Source of the DNA: Jacaranda mimosifolia
Lineage: Eukaryota > Streptophyta > Magnoliopsida > Lamiales > Bignoniaceae
Assembly (NCBI GenBank): GCA_018894105.1
Contig: CM032118.1
Coordinates: forward strand, 29,244,690 to 29,308,689
Length of the DNA stretch: 64,000 nucleotides
Direction of reading: 5' to 3'
Shown here: positions 12,004-23,292 of the stretch, in pieces
How positions within the stretch are numbered: position 1 is the stretch's first letter
How the letters are laid out: every line of letters starts with the position of its first letter
The notes under the pieces: model-generated
Seen by the model: the letters and a program-made list of their open reading frames with translations, nothing else
What the model was told of the DNA's origin: nothing
Database searches by the model: none
Position numbers and translations under genes: made by a program

Positions 12004-12771
12004 TGATGAGGGTTAAGTCTGTTTTGAGCTAGATCAGACGATGAATTTGGTTGTATTCGACCTGGGTGGTCGATATGCAAAGGAAATTGGATTGAATCAT
12101 GCAATCACAAACAAACGTCAGGCTACACGAGGAGCCCTCGGCTAAGGCACTCCGATGTTCAAGTTAGTATAGAGTCAACCAGAAATATCGAGCAGCAGAG
12201 TGATGGCTTTTGGATGTAGAATAGCATACCCTTTTGAGATGTTGGAATGGGGGTATTTATAGCCTTCTCTTGGTGGGGATTTGTCTGAGATGCCCTTGGT
12301 ATGTAAGAAGGATCTTCATCCTTGCATGAGGGGCATCAGGTCAACTCGCATTTCTGTACTATTCCAAGTGGCTGTCTTTCCAGGTTTCATGGGCAGGTTA
12401 GTACACTATCAGCGCGCCTCCTGCCTAGTGTGGCAGCATGGGTGGTACTGGGGCGGCATGCGCCATTAATACGAAGGCATGCTGCCTGTCAGGGCATTTA
12501 ATGCGGTAGAGTTGACGCCGCGCCGAGTCGACCTCCATGCTCGGTGATGAGGTCGACTTTATGATGGGTTAGGGCGCAGCGTGAGATGTGGACGAGCGTC
12601 ACAATCGAGGGGTCGATCAGCGGCCCTGTCTGTGAATGACGTCGATCTGGGTGGTCGATTTGGGTCACCTGACGTCGGTAGCACCATTGGGCCTGGGGTA
12701 CGAGGTGGGCATGGTGCTATATCCTTGGGCCCGTGATCTTTGGGCTGAGCACATTGGGCTATCCCATATCA
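12004..12771 (-). repeat. Tat 3' LTR (768 bp)
   Basis: Direct copy of 21,943-22,671, reading on the minus strand from TGATATGGG to CCTCATCA. It is about 40 bp longer than its partner, mainly because the partner lacks a block around 12,690-12,720 bounded by short TGGGCC repeats. The purine-rich tract just outside it (reverse complement of 12,772-12,788) is the polypurine tract, which fixes it as the 3' LTR. Confidence 0.9.
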
Positions 12772-12790
12772 TGAGTCTCCTCCACTTTCG
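12772..12790 (-). promoter_or_regulatory. Tat polypurine tract
   Basis: On the minus strand this reads AAAGTGGAGGAGACTCA directly before the LTR's TGATATGGG, the expected plus-strand primer site for reverse transcription. Confidence 0.75.
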
Positions 12791-12981
12791 AATGCTGAAC
12801 GAAGGAATCGACGAGAAGGATTGGGGAGTAGTCTATTGAGCGATTATGCGGGTTCATCAACGAGGGTTTTTGAAAATTGACCCGAGTTTTGTGCATTTAA
12901 GCGGTTACACCGTGCCGCGCGTGGCGCTAAACGGCGGTTACAGTATTATTACAACCGCTTGGATTCTTGTGCTCGTGCGAC

Positions 12982-12989
12982 TATAAATA
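12982..12989 (+). promoter_or_regulatory. TATA box for the plus-strand ORF of the Tat element
   Basis: TATAAATA lies in a GC-richer context about 165 bp before the first ATG (13,148) of the plus-strand ORF region. It is a plausible independent promoter for that ORF, because the genomic retroelement transcript runs the other way. Confidence 0.45.
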
Positions 12990-13147
12990 GGTACGGTTAA
13001 AGTACTCATTTTTATTTTTACTGCTTTTACATCTAGTCGAGCCTAGAGCCAACTGCTTTTGCTGTTACTATACTCTGCTTTTAGTTCATCGACAGAGAGT
13101 AAGTCTCTTCTTTCATTCTCTTTAGTGTTCTTCATTTTGTTGTAGCC

Positions 13148-15670
13148 ATGTTGCATTTATCTAATTATGAGGTTAGCCATGGGGGGACAGCGAGGCTATT
13201 TACTCTGATAGGCCTAGGGGTTCATCAGAGGAGTCGAGTAGCTCATCGCGCGACAGCTTGAGTTTCAGTAGCTCGAGCAGCGATCGCGGGGGTGATAGAG
13301 CTGGGCCAAGTCAGGTTCCTCCATCACGTGGTCGATTATTTACTCCTGACCATTATAGTGAAATAGTATCTATAATCACCCCCACTGATCTGAGGCGTAT
13401 TCCTGTTGAGTTTGATCTTTTAACACCTGGGTCTTCTGGTTGAATGCATCGACGCCCGGCTGGCTGTATAACTGTGTTTGAAAATGCCTTTCAGTGTGGT
13501 CTTAGGTTCCCCTTAGGTGGTCCTGTAGTCGACCTGCTTAAGGGCTTACAAATGTGTATCACCCAACTGTTGCCGAACTATTTTTCAACCATTTATAGCT
13601 TTATCGTCCTGATGCACATTTTCGACCAGCTTGCCAACTTTGACAACTTCTCCAATATTTTTCATCTTTTGATGTCTCGTAAGTTCGGCAGCACTGACGA
13701 GTCGAGCTTTTATTATCTCATTGCTCGACCCCATCATAAATTTCTTGTCACCCCGGCCTCTTCTTATGGGCAAGAATGGAAAAAACATTATTTATACGTT
13801 CGAGTTACTAGGGGTTTCAATATTCTGAGGTGTTAGTGGATGGGGCATGTCGAGATGCCAGGTAACCTAACTCTGACCTGGCCCAACACTTTTGTTCAAG
13901 ATCTGGTCGAGTTTGGCTAGGTGGAGGCCTTGGTGTTTATCGAGGAGAGAAGTTTGGTGTTGGCTGGGTTATCACCAACCTAACTGAATTTGCCAACGGA
14001 TGATCAACTAGGTAGATTGTGTTGTCTATGATTCGTTATTTTTTCTATTTTTTTGTTTGATTTTAACCCTTTTCTATTATGTTGCTTGGTAGATTGAGAA
14101 GAAATCATGAACCGATCGAGAGCCAAAGCTTTGGTGAGGGCCAAAAGGAACCAGCAACGTTGTCAGGCTTGTCGAGGGGCAGCTATGGTTGATGCACCTC
14201 AGCCTGAGGCGATGACACCCTCCCCTTCACTTACTCTGTCGCCTAGCTCGACCCGTGGCGACCACCGGTAGCAGCCCGGTGGGTCGCGGAAAAAGAGATA
14301 TGGTCGAGGAGGCAGGACCTGCTCCAAAGCAGACTGTCATCGAGAAAAGAAAGGGAAAGGCCACTGGGTCGGGCCAATTCTCCAACTATGACTTATTTGG
14401 CAATGCGAGGATGATGTTCTATTCCACCTGCTGAAGCTGCCACCTCCGAGGTTCAGGACAAAGTCGAGCATGGCCATGCACAACTCCTTGTCGATGGAGA
14501 CGGCGGGGATCGGCTGGAGCTGCCCCGCTAAAGGTGATAATGGCTAGGCTCTTCGCGTCCGACCAGAGAAAGCTAATGGGGTTGAGCCAGGATGCCGCGC
14601 TCAAGGATCTGGCTTATCACTCAAATATGGTAAGGCTTTGGTCGATTGTGTTGTATTGTCGAGCTTTTTAATTTTTGGTCGAATGATGTTTTCTCATCAG
14701 TAATGTTGTCTTTCAGATGGGCCAACTGGGCTACCATTTCTATAGGAGATCAGAGCTAACCCTCGCCGACCAAGAGCACTTGTAGAAAAGCGGAGATATA
14801 GAGACATTGAAGGCTCAGCTCAAGTCTTCTCAGACCAGGGTCAAAGAGTTGGCTAAGATGGTTGAGAAGCTTAACACGCAGCTCCAAATGAAGGATGCTC
14901 AGCTGGTTACCTCCGTCGAGAAGAGGACTAGGATGGATGAGCTGCTTCAGCGGGCTCGGTTGGATACGCAACTCGGCTATGAGTCTGGTCATTTCGCTGG
15001 TCGAAAGACGGTGCTCGATGAAGCTTGAGCTGAATTTTATAGGAAGCTGTTGCTAATGTGGCGAGATGCAGTTCAGCAGTTTATGCTCTGCTCGGCATTT
15101 CAGGAAGCGAATGTTATGTTCTCCCTAGACGACACCTGTAGCGCATTTGAGAAGGCCTTTAAGCAATTGTAGTTTCTGGGCTATTCATTTCAACCCGAGG
15201 ATGGAGAACGTCTCAGCCATCTCCTCGACGAGCAGTTGCAGCCTTACCTAGAGGACGAAGAGGGTGTCACTGAGGAGGGAGGTATAGGGCTCCTGTGGTT
15301 GAGGGAGTTGCAGAAGCTCCGCCTACCGCGCCCTTGACCGAGCCATAAAGGAGGACGACCTAGGTGGCCAAGAGGCTGGATGAGATCACCAAGGAGTTTG
15401 GCTTCGCTAGTGAGTTTGCCTTTGAAGTTCGAGATGGCATGGTCGACGCTGTCGCGCACCTTCCTCCACTGGACGGGAGCTTTCTGACTGATGAGGCTGA
15501 ACCTTTCAGCCGGCGACGGCCGCTGTTCCTGTTGCTGTCCGATGCTCGAGCCAAGGGCAATCGACCCTGCGGTAGTTTCCATTTTGATTCCTTCGATCGA
15601 TAAGCTCGAACAAGCTATTGAGAAAGGTGGTCAAGGGGAAGGGGGCACGACGAGGGCGCCGGGTTGAGTT
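13148..15670 (+). pseudogene. Antisense ORF of the Tat element, PF04195-like protein, broken
   Basis: Plus-strand coding remnants, opposite to gag-pol. A Ser-rich, acidic N-terminus (about 13,210-13,440) runs into FENAFQCGLRFPLGGPVVDL at about 13,480-13,540 and a further 100 residues to about 13,835. This part resembles the plant 'putative gypsy-type transposon' domain (PF04195). In-frame TGA at 13,441 and TAG near 13,834 break it. After gaps, 14,807-15,028 encodes a heptad-like coiled coil (LKSSQTRVKELAKMVEKLN), which is usual C-terminally in these proteins, and weaker coding continues to about 15,670. Antisense ORFs at this position are known in Tat elements such as Grande; their function is unknown. 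The reading is inferred across several stops and possible introns. Confidence 0.6.
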
Positions 15671-16039
15671 GATGCTGCTGTAGTGATGTACTTTTCATCC
15701 TGATTGATGTACTTGTTTGAATATTTTGTAATCGAGATTTTGAAATGAATGAAGTATTTCTTTCACTATCTGTACATGTCTGTTTAGTTGAATGTCATGC
15801 ATCCTTTTATGACTCTATTTCGTAGTCGAATGTTTGCATCGTTAGATTTTGGAAAAATTAGTTCAAGATCATCATCGAATGAACCATGATTACATAATCC
15901 AATGCATATTGCAATTCGTGTTATGTATGTTCAATTTGGCGACTTTGGGGTGGACTGCAATCTATCACGTCGATTAGTTAATGGAACAAGATAACTAAAG
16001 ATGAACTCATTTAATTAGCGACTGCGGGGTTGATATTAA

Positions 16040-16305
16040 AAATTTAAGGTTCAGTGTGGCGGCTGGGGGCCTGCTTGGTCGACTACGGGGTCGTCCATTT
16101 GGTCTTGGCTGTGAAGCCGTGACTTGGCGGCTCGAAGCCTGCTTGGTCGGCTATGGGGTCGACAATTTGGTCTTGGCTATGAAGCCTTGACTTGGCAGCT
16201 CGAAACCTGCTTGGTCGACTACGGGGTCGACAATTTGGTCTTAGCTGTAAAGCCTTGACTTGGCGGCTCAAGCCTGCTTGGTCGACTACGGGGTTGACAA
16301 CAAGT
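16040..16305. repeat. 68-bp minisatellite inside the Tat element
   Basis: The motif CTTGGTCG starts at 16,074, 16,142, 16,210 and 16,277, giving units of 68, 68 and 67 bp with a partial unit on each side. Units share CTACGGGGTCG, TTTGGTCTTGGCTGTGAAGCC and GACTTGGCGGCTCGAA-like blocks and differ by a few substitutions. It lies between the end of pol and the antisense ORF, the hypervariable tandem-repeat region known from Tat-lineage elements. Confidence 0.85.
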
Positions 16306-16378
16306 AATCTTATGCTAGTAGATACAACGGAGGCCAGTAGCCCTTTTAAACATAGAATTTCTTAAAATTTACAGCATT

Positions 16379-17240
16379 TTAAGGTCGTAGTAGCTCATTG
16401 CCTCGTTCGTCTGCTAGACAGTATGCATTGTGTTTCAACACTTTGACCACGTAGTAAGGTCCTTCCCATTTTGAGTCAAGTTTTCCCACGTTTCTCGATA
16501 CTTTGACCTTTTTGAGGACCAGGTCTCCGACTTTGAAACTACGCAGTCGAATTATTTTGTTGTAGCGCTCAGTCATCTTCGATCGGTATCATTACATTGT
16601 GTTGTAGGTTGTGTGTCGTATCTCGTTGATGGTGATGGGGTCAAGGCCCTTTCTGTCGTGTTGTGGATCGGGTTATAATGGATCACTCGAGCCGTGTGCT
16701 GCACCAGTTCGGATGGGATTACTGCCTCGGACCCATAGACCAAGATGTAAGGGATATGGCCCGTGGCTATTCAAGGTATGGTTCTATGTGCCCACAACAC
16801 TCCTGGGAGGTCGTCTGCCCAGCTCGCTCCTATTCTTGCTGTTCGAGCCTTGAGGTGGTTGATAACTATTCTGTTTGTGACCTCTATTTGACTATTAGCC
16901 TGGGGGTTTCCTACCGATGTGAAGTGTTGGCATATTCCCAAAGCTTCACACCATTTTCTTGTGCTCTTACTTTGAAATTGGATCCCGTTGTCCGAGATCA
17001 AGACTTTGGGCAAACTGAAATGGCAGATTGTGTTTTTCCAAATAAAGCTCTTGATGGTCGCATCGGTAATTTTTGGAACTACTTCCTCTTCGACCATTTA
17101 GTGAAGTACTTGACCGCTATGATGATAATCTTTCGCTGGCTAGATGTTTTTGGGAGAGATCCGACTATGTCGATTCCCCACTGGCCGAATAGCTATGTGA
17201 TCTGGACATTTACCATCAATGTGGTTGGTTGATGCGGTAT
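16379..17240 (-). pseudogene. Tat integrase region
   Basis: The core begins with WGIDIVGSLPK around 17,150-17,185 (first Asp) and continues with ISDNGIQFQSK (second Asp) and QIEVTNR (Glu), so the DDE triad is still readable. The C-terminal part at 16,379-16,576 has FKVGDLVLKKV and GKLDSKWEGPYYVVKVL, typical of Gypsy integrase tails. Stop codons and a frame change (near 17,097) separate the pieces. The enzyme would join element cDNA to the host genome in the nucleus; this copy is not translatable as one piece. Confidence 0.85.
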
Positions 17241-17539
17241 GTTCGAGTGGATCTGGTGTGAGGGGAACTTTCTAGCGAAGTCGTTTGAGTCTTTCAGTAA
17301 GGTGGGCCAAAAGTAACCGTATCGGATGACTTTATGGGCCAAGGATCGACCTCTGGAATGGTTTTTTCAAATTTCGGTGTGAACCTCGTGAAGTACATCA
17401 TTTGCCTCTTCGGATGTTAGGTACTTGAGCGGTGGTCCTGATATTAACCTCTTTTAGAGCTGTCCATGCTCGTCGAGGGTGAATTAGCTGCCTGTGCTCT
17501 AAGTCGATGGGCCTCATTTTCGTCGTCAGGGATTGTCCC

Positions 17540-18501
17540 TTAGCTTGGGTAGAGCTTGATTGGGTCCTTCCAGGAGGGCACTGCCTCTTCGAAGCTCCCG
17601 ACAAGACTCTGGTCGTTGTTGAGGATGCATGATTTGCTGGCTACCAAGAACGTTATAGTTTTTTCTTTGGTTCCCCTCATCGAGCTAGCGAACTTTGAGA
17701 GTGCGTTTGCCTGCTCATTCTCCACTCGGGGCACCTGGCTAAGAGTGAAGCTTTTGAAGGACTGTTTTAACCGTTTCACCTTAGCTAAATACTGGCTCAT
17801 CTTGGCCTCCTTGGCTTCGAAGTTTCTTTCGACCTGTTCTACGACCAATTGGGAATCGATGAACGCAACTAGCTACTCGACACCACGAGATACTGCCATG
17901 TTCATCCCAGCTATGAAAGCTTTGTACTTTGTTTCGTTGTTGATGACTGGGAAGTCGAGCTTTATTGCAAAACCATACTCTTCTACGAGTGGCGAGCGGA
18001 GAGAAATACCAATTTTGCCTCCCGATGTGGTTGCTGAACCATCAATATGTAAGGTACAAACAGAGGATTCATGGCCGAGCTGGTCTGGGAGGTCGAGTCT
18101 TTCGACGAAAAAATTAGCCAGGACCTTTGCTTTTATAGCCGTTCGCAGTTGGAACGTGATGTCGAACTCCCCATGCTCGATGACCCATTTTGTGAGTCGA
18201 CCTAACATGTCTAGTTTCGACAATACTTGTTTCAATGGCTGATTGGTCAGGACTACGATCGCATCGGACTGAAGTAAGGTCGTAACATTTGTGCTGTTGT
18301 AATGAGGGCGAGAGCTAACTTCACGATCTCCAGGTAATTGTGTTCAGGCCCGTGCAAAGCTTTGCTACAGTAATACACAGGTCGGTGAGTCCCACCTCTC
18401 ATCGATGTCAATACTGAACTAATTGGGGCTGTGGATATAGCCAAGTAAAGCTGTACACCTTCTCCCAGGCCGGGCTTAGCGAGCATAAGTGGCAAGGACA
18501 A
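17540..18501 (-). pseudogene. Tat dual RNase H region
   Basis: Two RNase H-like segments are seen. 18,253-18,501 reads RPVYYCSKALHGPEHNYLEI, the RNase H just after RT. 17,873-18,235 reads LHIDGSATTSGGKIGI followed by NNETKYKAFIAGM, the second, archaeal-type RNase H that marks the Tat lineage. 17,540-17,848 continues it (VPRVENEQANALSKFASS). Frames differ between segments, so the protein is broken. Confidence 0.8.
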
Positions 18502-19260
18502 GTATTGCTGAAGTTCGATTAGAGCCTGGTCATACTGTTGGGTCCATTGAAATCCTGATTTGTTCGCATTTCTGAGTATTTTGAAGAAAGGAAAACTCTT
18601 GTTGGCCAGCCGTGCAATGAACCTGCTAAGGGCTATTATCCTGCCGACCAGGCATTGTACATCTCAAATATTGCAAGGCGAGGCGATATCCAGGATTGTT
18701 TGGATCTTATGCAGGTTTGCCTCGATCTCTCTCTGACTGACCATGTAGCCAAGGAACTTGCCTCCACGAACTCCGAATGTGCACTTATTGGTGTTGAGCT
18801 TCATGCCGAATGCCCTTAGTATAGAAAAGGTGTGGTTGAGGTCAGCTAGGTGATCCTCAGCTTTATCTGTTTTGGCAATCATATCGTCGACGTAGACCTC
18901 CATCGATTTCTCGATCTCGTTCTTGAACATAAAGTTGACCAATCTTTGGTACGTTGCCCCTACATTTTTGAGCCCGAAGGGCATGACTAAAAAATAGTAT
19001 ACTCCATTAGGGACGACGAAAGAGGTCTTGTCCCTGTCCTCGGGTGCCATGAATATTTGGTAATAGCCTTTAAAGGCATCCATCATGCTCAATAATTCAC
19101 AACTAGCTGTAGAATCGACTAGCAAATCTATGTGAGACAGGGGGTAAGGATCCTTAGGACAAGCTTTATTCAAATCAGTGAAATCATTACACATGCGCCA
19201 TTTTCCCTCATTCTTAGGGACGAGCACAACATTACAAAGCTATGAGGGGTATTGAATTTC
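18501..19260 (-). pseudogene. Tat reverse transcriptase
   Basis: An uninterrupted 187-codon stretch (18,664-19,227) covers KWRMCNDFTDLNKACPKDPYPL, FKGYYQIFMAPED, MPFGLKNVGATYQ and the catalytic YVDDMIAKT box, then GGKFLGYMVSQREIEAN, all in the usual Gypsy RT order. It ends at a stop at 18,664. It is among the better preserved parts of the element. Confidence 0.9.
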
Positions 19261-19503
19261 TACAATATATCCTGCCTCTAGTAGCTTGTTGACCTCCTCT
19301 TCAATGATTTGGGACCTCTCGGCGTTGAAGGTTCTTGTCTTTTACCTCACTGGTTTGTAGCAAGTTTCGACGTTGAGACGATGAACAATTACGCTCGGGT
19401 CGATTCCTTGGAGGTCGGAGGCTTTCCATGCAAACACATCGATATTTCTTCGCAGGAAATTGACCATGAGGCATTCCAGACGGTGGTCCAAATCACTTCC
19501 GAC

Positions 19504-20330
19504 CTAAGTAGTCTTGTCAGGGTTTTCAGGTTCTAGCTCTATCGTCTTGAACTCCCCTATTAGCTCGACCCGGGTATCTTCCAGCTTCCTCTTCTTAGAT
19601 GAAGATCCCTTCTCAGGTTTCGCTGCAGGGGCGTCTCCCGAGGGCTTCAGTTGAGGTCGTTTTTTCTGTTCGTTGGACTCGACCAAAATAGTATAGCAAC
19701 GCCATGCATCCTTAAGATTACACAAGAGTTCCCCCACTCATGCTGGTGTTGGGAATTTGATCTTCATATGGTAGGTCGAGACAATGGCCCTGAAGTCGTT
19801 TAGGGCAAGTCGCCCAACGATGACATTGTAGGTGAATGGAGCGTCGACTATCAGGTAGTTGATCATCAAGGTTCTACTGTGGGGGCCTTGTCCACAGGAT
19901 GTGGTTAGGTTAATAGATCCCTCCAGGATGATCTTAGACCCCCGAAATCCAACAAGTGGTGTTCAGACTAGCTCAAACTTTAATTGCCCCAATTTCATCT
20001 TGTTTAATGTGGACAAGAATATGTTGTTCGCAGAGCTACCGTTGTCAACCAAAATCTTTCTCACCTTGAAATTTACTATTTCGAGTGTTACTACCATGGG
20101 GCAATCAATCTTTCTGTCGACTCCTTTGTTTTCCAGATGATTGAGGTCAGACTTGGTGAAGGAAATTAGTTCTACACTGGTCGAAAGCTGGAAAACTATT
20201 TCGACCTTAGCTGATTTGGTCGATTCCAGTTGCCTTTATGTTTGCTTTCTGGCGGATCTCGAGCCCCCTCCCATGGGACCTCTCACAATCATGTCGATGA
20301 CTCCTCGAATGGGTGGGTGGGGCTCCTAAG
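19504..20330 (-). pseudogene. Tat protease region
   Basis: The minus strand at about 20,026-20,060 reads VRKILVDNGSSANNIFLS, the aspartic protease box in its Tat-typical D-N-G-S form, followed by IVGRLALNDFRAIVSTYHMKIKFPT near 19,740-19,830. Stops interrupt the frame (for example near 19,740 and 19,965). The protease would cleave the gag-pol polyprotein in the virus-like particle. Confidence 0.75.
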
Positions 20331-21901
20331 CTGGTCTCTTTCCCTTATCTTCTCGCCTCGGGCTAGGCAACCTTTCTCTACGGGGAGTCTGGTCAGTTTT
20401 GCCCTCTTCGCACCTGGCATGCTCGTCGACATATTTTTTCAAATAACCCTGCCTGATCAGTCTTTCAATTTCAGCATGCAAATTGAAGCAATCCTCCGTG
20501 TTATGCCCTTTTTGCTTATGGAAGTGGCAGTACTTCTTCGATTTTTTCATGGCTTCTATCTCGATTAGTTTTCTGGGCCTTTTAAGGAGATCGTCATGCT
20601 AGATAGCAAACAACACCTCCTTCCTTGGGAGGTTAAGTGGAGTATAGTCATGGAAGCGTTTGATGGGGGATCGGCGTCCCTTCCTGAGCTGGCAGTCGTC
20701 TTTCTCCTTACTTTTCTTCTTCTCGACCTTGAGACTGCCATATTCAACTTATTCTTCTCCTCTTGGGTCATGTATCTCTCTACGAGGTCGAGATGCTCCT
20801 CCATTGACCTTGGCTGCTCACATACCAGTGCATTGGCACATTCTTTGTGCCTGGGGCCCAAAAATAGTACGTCGATTAGGAACTCTATCCTTGGGCTGTC
20901 GATTTTCAACACCTTCGTGTCAAATCTGGTAAAAAAGTCTTGGATGGATTCCTTCTCATTCTATTCCACCTTGTGTAAATGGGTGTGTGGGAGTTTTGCC
21001 TTTCTCCTGCTTGCAAACTAGTGTAAAAACTTTTCGCACAGTTGGTTGTACGAGTATATCAATGCTGGTTCCAGCTTAAAGAACCAGTCTAGCACTATCC
21101 CCTGAAAGGTGGTTACTAACATCTTGGCGTGAATGTAGTCGTTGTGCCCGTGCAGCTGTTCATGTGCTTGAACTGCATCAAGTGCTCATTTGGGTCCGAC
21201 GAGCCATCATAGCAGGGTAGGCCAGTCAAAATCTTGGCATCGACAACAATGCGCTCGTCGATAATATCTTGGACGAATGGTGAATCTCTCTCCCTTCAGA
21301 ACTTCGACGATCCCTCTTGATTGTAGTTTTTCTCTGTGTTTCTCCTTGAGATCTCCTCCAATTGCCGATTCAACTATTGGACTTGGTGGGATACTTTCTC
21401 TCATTCTTCCTTATCAGGTTGGGATATGTTTCTGTTTGAGTTGGGCCTCAAGCATTCGACCCGATCGCGCTATGGGGCTTGAAAGGGTCGAACGTCGTGA
21501 TCAACAGAATCTACAACCTCCTCGCGGGGCATGGGTCGGGCCGCTTCCCTTGGAAAATGGCCTGGGCTCACTTCGCGCCTCGAGGGAGGCCTTCTGGACT
21601 CTAGTCGATCTAGGTTTTCTCTAGGAGGTCTCTCTTTTGGGGCCACGGGTTGCGGCATTGCACTGGCCACTGGCTCCAGTTGTAATGTGTGCCGATTCAG
21701 TGCTACTAAAAGTTGAGCTGAAATCTGGGCAAATATCTACTTGCTGATGAGCTGCATTAGTTGGGGCATGGTCATGGTGACTGCCTACTTTGGCGGGGCG
21801 CTCAATCTTGGCGCGCCAACTTCTTGCTAAGGTTGAGGAGGAGGAGAGCTAGACCTCATATTTTCTTCTCTTCCTAAGGGGGCTCGCTTGGTGTTCACCA
21901 T
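20326..21901 (-). pseudogene. Tat gag with zinc knuckle
   Basis: Gag starts at ATG 21,901, 20 nt after the PBS, as MVNTKRAPLGREE. A Pro/Arg-rich stretch lies at 21,470-21,670. The retrotransposon-gag domain is seen at 20,565-20,912 (SMEEHLDLVERYMTQEEKNK). A zinc knuckle of form C-x2-H-x4-H-x4-C (YCHFHKQKGHNTEDC) with basic flank lies near 20,490-20,535. Several stops (for example near 21,820 and 20,560) break it. Confidence 0.75.
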
Positions 21902-21920
21902 TTTCGATAGTGGACTCAAA

Positions 21921-21940
21921 GATTCCCACAGACAGCGCCA
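21921..21940 (-). promoter_or_regulatory. Tat primer-binding site
   Basis: The minus strand reads TGGCGCTGTCTGTGGGAATC, two bases downstream of the 5' LTR's terminal CA. It differs by one base from the TGGCGCCGTCTGTGGGAA class common in Tat-type Gypsy elements. The priming tRNA cannot be named with certainty. Confidence 0.8.
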
Positions 21941-21942
21941 AA

Positions 21943-22670
21943 TGATGAGGGTTAAGTCCATTTTGAGCTGGATCAAACGATGAATTTGGTGGTATTTGAC
22001 CTAGGTGGTCGATATATAAAGGAAATTGGGCTGAGTCCTGTAATCACAAACAAACATCAGGCTAGCCAAGGAGCCCTCGGCTAAAGCACTCCGATGATCA
22101 AGTTAGTATAGAGTCGACCAGAAATATCGAGCAGCAAAGTGAGGGCTTTTGGATGTAGAATAGCATACCCTTTTGAAAGGCTAGAATGGGGGTATTTATA
22201 GCCTTTTCTTGGCGGGGATTTGTCTGAGATGCCCTTGGTATGTAAGAAGGATCTTCGTCCTTGCATGAGGGGTATCGGGTCAACTCACATTTCTGTACTA
22301 TTCCAGGTGGCTGTCTTTCCAGGTTTCATGGGCAGGTTAGTACACTATAGACGCGTCTCCTGCCTAGTGTGGTAGCATGGGTGGTACTGGGGCGGCATGC
22401 GCCATTAATGGGAAGGCATGCCGCTTGTCAGGGCATTTAATGTGGCAGAGTTGACGCCGCGCTGAGTCGATCTCCATGGTCGGTGATGAGGTTGACTTAT
22501 GATGGGTTAGGGCGCAGCGTGAGAGGTGGATGAGCATCACAGTCAAGGAGTCGATCCGCGGCCCTGTCTGTGAGCGACGTTGATTTAGGTGGTCGATTTA
22601 GGTCACTTGACGTTGGTAGCACCATTGGGCCCGTGATCTTTGGGCCAAGCACATTGGGCTATCCCATATC

Positions 22671-22671
<1 letters not shown>
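21943..22671 (-). repeat. Tat 5' LTR (729 bp)
   Basis: Partner of 12,004-12,771 with TG...CA ends. On the minus strand it precedes the PBS and is therefore the 5' LTR, with the element's own promoter. The two LTRs differ at many scattered positions and by one deletion, indicating an old insertion. Confidence 0.9.
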
Positions 22672-22718
<47 letters not shown>

Positions 22719-22730
22719 TATAATAATAAT
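22672..22730. repeat. (AAT)n microsatellite at the Tat insertion site
   Basis: About 16-19 AAT units with one interruption follow the 5' LTR directly. Only about four units (11,990-12,003) flank the 3' LTR. The element landed in an AAT tract that is now strongly unequal on its two sides. Confidence 0.9.
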
Positions 22731-23292
22731 CTCTGTTGACATTTATTTTTCTTTACAAAATTTAAAATAAACATTCAAATTGGGACACATGTAGTCACGT
22801 AAAATATTCATTTCATTTTACTTTGAAAAATAAATAATATTCATTAACATAATCACGAATTTAGATATATTAAGTAATATACATATGTATATATATATTT
22901 TTTATTTTGTAAAAATTGATATTATTAATTTAATTATAAATCATCGAATGATCAATTAGTTTAATGGTGTGACTTTCACATATGTTGTATGTATAAGTTT
23001 TGAATTTGAATCGTAATAAATTTTTTATGTGTGTATTTGTGAAAATATCAAAAATTAATTGTTAGAATGCATCTTTACTAATAAATCCTAATAAATTTCA
23101 TTAGTTGCTAGGTATGTATCTTTATTCAAAAAAATACAAAATTTGTTTAGATATCTAACAACTTCGTACACATTCAATATAATCTATTTTATTTTATTGA
23201 CAACTAAATATTTATTAATAATTAGATAAATATCTTTATTCTTTAGATTTATCACAAAGGCATTATATGTCCATTTAACTTTTTTCTTCATT
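22731..23292. other. AT-rich spacer between Tat and Copia elements
   Basis: No gene. It contains a possible tRNA-derived SINE remnant (about 22,944-23,050) and, from about 23,060, the left part of a diverged duplication whose second copy is at 29,870-30,490. Confidence 0.5.
22944..23050 (+). mobile_element. Possible tRNA-derived SINE remnant
   Basis: TTAGTTTAATGGT (about 22,956-22,968) resembles a pol III A box and GTTTTGAATTTGAATC (about 22,997-23,013) a decayed B box, at a tRNA-like spacing, followed by an AT-rich tail. No target duplication could be assigned, so this is tentative. Confidence 0.3.

Larger units (their letters stand above)
12004..22671 (-). mobile_element. Tat-lineage Ty3/Gypsy retrotransposon (complete outline, decayed)
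   Basis: A 10.67-kb element with LTRs at 12,004-12,771 (3') and 21,943-22,671 (5'), flanked by the same 5 bp (ATAAT) at 11,999-12,003 and 22,672-22,676. Minus-strand order: PBS, gag with zinc knuckle, protease, RT, RNase H, a second (archaeal-type) RNase H, integrase, a tandem-repeat region, a plus-strand ORF region, then PPT. The dual RNase H and the antisense ORF between pol and 3' LTR are features of the Tat lineage. The element is transcribed toward the RTL2-like gene. Coding regions carry several stops and frame changes, so it is not autonomous. Because the flank is an (AAT)n microsatellite, the target duplication is compatible but not independent proof. Confidence 0.9.

Noticed and set aside
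16040..16305. CRISPR-like repeat spacing
   Set aside because: Units are contiguous 68-bp tandem copies without spacers, inside a plant retrotransposon.
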